From: Gorsachius magnificus
Lineage: Eukaryota > Chordata > Aves > Pelecaniformes > Ardeidae
Length of the DNA stretch: 64,000 nucleotides
Assembly (NCBI GenBank): GCA_034008185.1
Contig: CM067081.1
Span: forward strand, 150,690,258-150,754,257
Direction of reading: 5' to 3'
Part shown: positions 60,301 through 64,000 of the stretch, piece by piece
Layout: the number at the start of each line of letters is the position of its first letter
Position numbering within the stretch: the stretch's first letter is position 1
Program-made: the position numbers and the translations under genes
The notes under the pieces: model-generated
Database searches by the model: none
What the model was told of the DNA's origin: nothing
The model's input: only the letters and a program-made list of their open reading frames with translations

Positions 60301-63300
60301 GGCTTGGTGCAGAAAGTGCCAGCAGTGTGTTTGGGTTTGCTTTAAAGAGAAGAAATTTAACGATCTCCTTTCACTCTGGTATCCAGTTTCAAGCGATTTT
60401 AGCTACATTTCATTAGGTTTAGTGAGTAAGAATGAAGAAGGAATAAATTCAGCAGCCTCTGAGCATTTTCCTCTCTGGAAAAGCAGCAAATGTTTCTCAA
60501 AATCTCCTGCTCTTGTTTTCCTCTTGAAATTTCCAGCAAACCCACAACCTTGCTGTATGTGCTTGTACTTTATCCAGTCTTTATATAAAGGAAGAACTTT
60601 CTATGCTGACCTGCTTTCCATCCCACCCAGCCATGTCAAAGGCCCCAGCAGGGGCTGTACCCCTGCTCCTGGGGCCAGGGAAGCTCTGGTGGTGCTGAGG
60701 GCCAGCAGAGGACCCACAGCTCTGCGGATATCCCATAAGCAGTGCCCACCACCATGCTGGACACCCGACCCTGCACAGTGCCGTGCCGGGATGCTCCAAC
60801 TTGATCTGCGCAGATAAATTCAGAGCATTACCTTCACCCAACCTCTGCTTCATCTTGTCTCTCCCTTTCTCATCTGCTACTTTTCAAATAACCTTCCCTA
60901 TGTCCCTCTCATTTTCTTTCACCCATTTCCCTGATGGTTGCTTTGTGGAGCAGTGTTTGCCCCTGCAGAGTCCCCACAGGCTCCTGCTTCCCAACAGATG
61001 CGGCAGGAAGGGGAGGCAAGAGACGAAGATGCCCCCAGCTCTTTGGGGGGCGGCCCGCTGCGCCTGTGGCCAGGGCGGGAGGCTGCTGGCGTCGGGCTCA
61101 CAGTTTGCACTGGAGCAACTCTTGCTGCCGAGCCTGCGCTGAGGATAAGCCCCTCGGGCCACCACAGGGAGGATGGGAGGTGCATGCATCTTTCAGGGCT
61201 GTGACCTGTGGGGTTAGCCATAGGACCCGTAGCCATGCTGGGGAAGGGGTCAGAGCCCCCCCATCCTCTCCAAATTCAGGCCCCTCCAGCTGCTGCTCCA
61301 TGGCCAGCAAGAGCTGCTGCTTCCCAGCAAGAGGGGAGGGTGACTGTGGGCCTGCTAAATATTATTTGTTCCCCTTATTTATTTTTTTCCCAGCAAGCCG
61401 TTAACTTGACCCCATGTGCTCGGTTTGCGCTGTTGCTGGCCCCCTGCTTCCCCTTTCTGAAGGCGAGCATGTTTGTTTTCGTGCCGGAGGGCGACCCGCT
61501 GCGCCTGTGCGTGGATGTCTGCGCCGGCAGGGCTCCCACCACGTGCCCTCGCACCCCAACCCAGGGCCCTGTGCCCCCCCAGCCCTGGCAGAGGGTCTGC
61601 AAGCCCAGGCACCGCTGCCATCCTTTCCTGGGGGGCAGAGGGCAGGTACCGGGCAGCAGGGAGGGAATGCTGGCAGCTCCCACAGTGTGCCGGAGGGGCT
61701 CTGGGCTGGCGTCCTCTCCGCCGCTGTGCTGGAGCAATGTGTCTGCGTGGGGCGAGCCACAGCTGTATTTACCTTGCGGGGCTTCCTCCTCCTCCTCCTC
61801 TCAGGCTTTTTACCAGCCCTGCTGGCGTGGGACCCAGGTGGCCAGCAGGCCGCGCAGCCCTGCTGAGTCTGATCTCAGTGCTGACATAGCAGGAAGGAAT
61901 AAAGCTATCCTTCTGTCCGCCTGCAAGCAGTGGGGCAAGGGGGACCGTAAAGCAGCAAGGAGCATCCCTCGGAGCATCCCTCGCCCCTCCACACCGCCCT
62001 GGGGCAGGCAGCTGTGCTCTTCAGGATGCAACAGAAACCTGTTTGTTTTCTTGTGGTGGTTAAAGATACCCAGCAGTGGGAGGGCTCCCTGGGGTGTGAA
62101 ATGTCCCTGTGGGTCAGCAGGTGCCCTGAGGTGTGTGTGGGTTACATGAGGTCGGTGCTTGCTGGTGGGGCATCATGGGGGCCTTGAGTGCCAGCACAGG
62201 GAGGTTAACTGGGGAACAAAGACCCCATCCCTGATTCCTAAGAAGTTTGAGGACTTATTTTCCAAGCTGCTGGGGCTTGGGGCTGGGAACGTGATGCTTG
62301 GCTGGGTGTAGGGCAGGCAGAAAGACCAGGAATGCTTTGTGGAAATGTCAGTGGCTCGTTCCCTGCCTCCTCTCTCCAGGGATAAATGAGGATGAGGGAA
62401 AGCACTGGCCTGGGCTGTGCAGCATGGCAGCGGGCTCTTTGCAGCAGGGCCCCAGGGCCGTACAGCTCTGCGCCATCATGGTGCTGTGGGACGTGGACTG
62501 GGTCTTTGGGTCCTCAATGAAGGGGAAAAGGCAATAATCCAGACATGGTGTCCTGAGGTGAACTCTCAGGAATCAAGATCTCCCCTTTTAAGGCTGGGCT
62601 GAAGCGATGTGTTTGCACGGTGCAGCAGGTGGCTGGTGGGCAGCGCCAGTGCCATGGACTGAGCCATGATGCTGGGTGCCAAAGAAATGCTGGTTGAACT
62701 GCAGCTCAAGGCTTGGGTGGTTTTTGCTCTCCGCTCTGCATTGCGCCAAGCGTGACCCTCCATGCAACACTTACCCCCTCCACCCTGTAGGATCTCTGCT
62801 TGCCGATGGGGACAGCTCGGTGCTTCTCAGCATGGCACCTGTATCTGATGTATGACATGCACTGGGGTTCAATATCGTCTTGCTTGATAATGGTCTTTAC
62901 TGTTACTTGGAAGTGCTTTGAGATCTTCCTAAGGAAGGATCTGTTTCAGTACAGAGGACTATTAAATTCCAGTACACGTAATAAAGCAAATATTGCTGAG
63001 AAAATTAAGGAGTGAAGGAATATGTCCTCTTATAGGCCATAACCGTCTGGGATAACTGCGGCTCAGGTGTGAAAGCTTTGGCTAAAAACAGAGAGTAGGA
63101 GGTTATTACGAACTGGAGTAAACAACATGTTCAAGGAAATTGAATTATGAATTAAATAAACTGGATGGCTTAGAAAACCGCAGACAACAATCAAATCAAA
63201 ATACCCAAGCTGCCAATGTGCCAGTGAAATCTGAACAGGATAAACTTTACCAGTCTCTTTGGGAGCAGCAGCCAGAGAACAGCAGCATGCTTTTATCTGC

Positions 63301-64000
63301 AGGGGAAAGAGAGCCCTGCCTGACCCCAATGAGCCCCTTTAGTCAGAGTGGAAATATTAAAATAATGAGAGGCTGTTGATCAGCAGCACAGGAGGGAAAG
63401 GGGGTTCTTGGAAGGGCTGAAAAAAGCATTTTTCTGAGTCACTGCAGGGAGAGAAATGAGCACAGGCAGCAGGTTGGGGAGGGAAGATTTGGGTTGCTCT
63501 TTTCTGAAGTGAGTGGTCTGTGTAGCCCCCATCAGCCCATGGGGCCAGGTGAGCAGTGGTGCTTCTTCTCGTGAAGGGCTTGAGGAGGAGGCTGGAACAC
63601 AGGTGGGCTGAGGGCCCTCCGACCCTGGTGGTCCTGCAGTCCTGGGACTTGCTGCCACTGCTTGGCTCTGTCATGAGTGGGTCGGGAGCACCCATGGCAT
63701 CGGTCTTGTTGCGGTCCATTGACCCTTAAGCAATTTGGGAACTGCCAAGGGGCTGGGAAGGACGCAAAGGTGGCTTGGTCTTTGGCCCAAGAACTGCAGT
63801 AGCCTTTCAAAATGGGAAATAAAGTGTAGGCAGCCTGAGCTGGTGCTCCTGGTCATGCTGACTAAGTAGGATCATAAGCTCTGCAAGCCAAGCTTAGCTT
63901 TATTTGCAGTTTCAGCCACAGACTGCCTTGCTTCAAATGGGAGCATATGCTACGGCAGGTCCTGTATTCCCTAAAGACATCCCCTTGGGGCAGGGCTCCC
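57346..64000 (+). other. SLC6A13: SLC6A13 intron continuing past the right edge
   Basis: At least 6.65 kb of intron, phase 0. I looked for the expected next exon (VWMDAGTQIFFSFA) and did not find it. Weak repeat-like segments are at about 59,535-59,600 and 62,870-62,950. The long open frame at 61,208-62,149 is GC-driven with no recognisable domain. A 12-bp tandem duplication (GAGCATCCCTCG twice) lies near 61,961. Confidence 0.75.
62870..62950 (+). repeat. Possible 3' end of an ancient MIR-type SINE
   Basis: TGGAAGTGCTTTGAGATCTT resembles the AAG(T/C)GCTTTG(A/G)GATC tail motif of amniote MIR-like SINEs. Only this short part is recognisable, so the call is weak. Confidence 0.3.

Noticed and set aside
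61208..62149. 313-residue open frame on the + strand
   Set aside because: It lies in very GC-rich intronic DNA with overlapping long frames on both strands. The translation is Pro/Ala/Gly/Cys-rich with no domain, and it spans typical intronic sequence.
57346..64000. Search for the next SLC6A13 exon (VWMDAGTQ...)
   Set aside because: No matching segment with splice sites was found, so the gene is reported as running out of the window inside an intron.

Overview
The window is ordinary vertebrate nuclear DNA, most likely from a bird. Multi-exon genes have GT-AG introns that are short for these genes in mammals, and antisense CR1-type LINE remnants are present, as is typical of birds and other sauropsids. 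The species cannot be fixed from this sequence. There are no bacterial-style operons, no CRISPR array and no intact mobile element.

Region 1 (1-28,500, AT-rich) holds the 3' half of KDM5A (JARID1A/RBP2, the H3K4me2/3 demethylase) on the + strand. Seventeen coding exons can be joined with every intron phase consistent. They encode 1,195 residues plus the stop, from inside the JmjC domain (about human residue 498) to the C-terminus. The order is the end of JmjC with the second iron-binding histidine, the C5HC2 zinc finger, the PLU-1 helical region, PHD2, an acidic linker with the Rb-binding LFCDE motif, a lysine-rich region and PHD3. A probable 3'UTR of about 2.9 kb follows, with an AATAAA at 28,474.

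Region 2 (about 28.5-43.4 kb) is intergenic and becomes clearly GC-richer from about 31-36 kb. It carries a decayed antisense CR1 (29.18-30.40 kb, with a recognisable FADD reverse-transcriptase motif) and a more diverged antisense CR1/L3-like piece (40.39-40.89 kb). I recognised no gene in it.

Region 3 (43.4-64 kb, GC-rich) holds the 5' half of SLC6A13 (GAT2, a Na+/Cl- coupled GABA/taurine transporter), also on the + strand. Six coding exons encode residues 1-283, covering TM1 to about TM5. The gene continues past the right edge inside a long intron. KDM5A followed by SLC6A13 on the same strand is the order seen in mammals, so this is conserved synteny.

The two genes are not functionally linked: one product is a nuclear chromatin enzyme, the other a plasma-membrane transporter. 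I found no convincing undescribed system. The points most worth a second look are a tandem NAGNAG acceptor in KDM5A, an expanded poly-Glu tract and an extra N-glycosylation sequon in SLC6A13, the two CR1 lineages, the abrupt composition change between the genes, and a dense G-quadruplex motif in an SLC6A13 intron.
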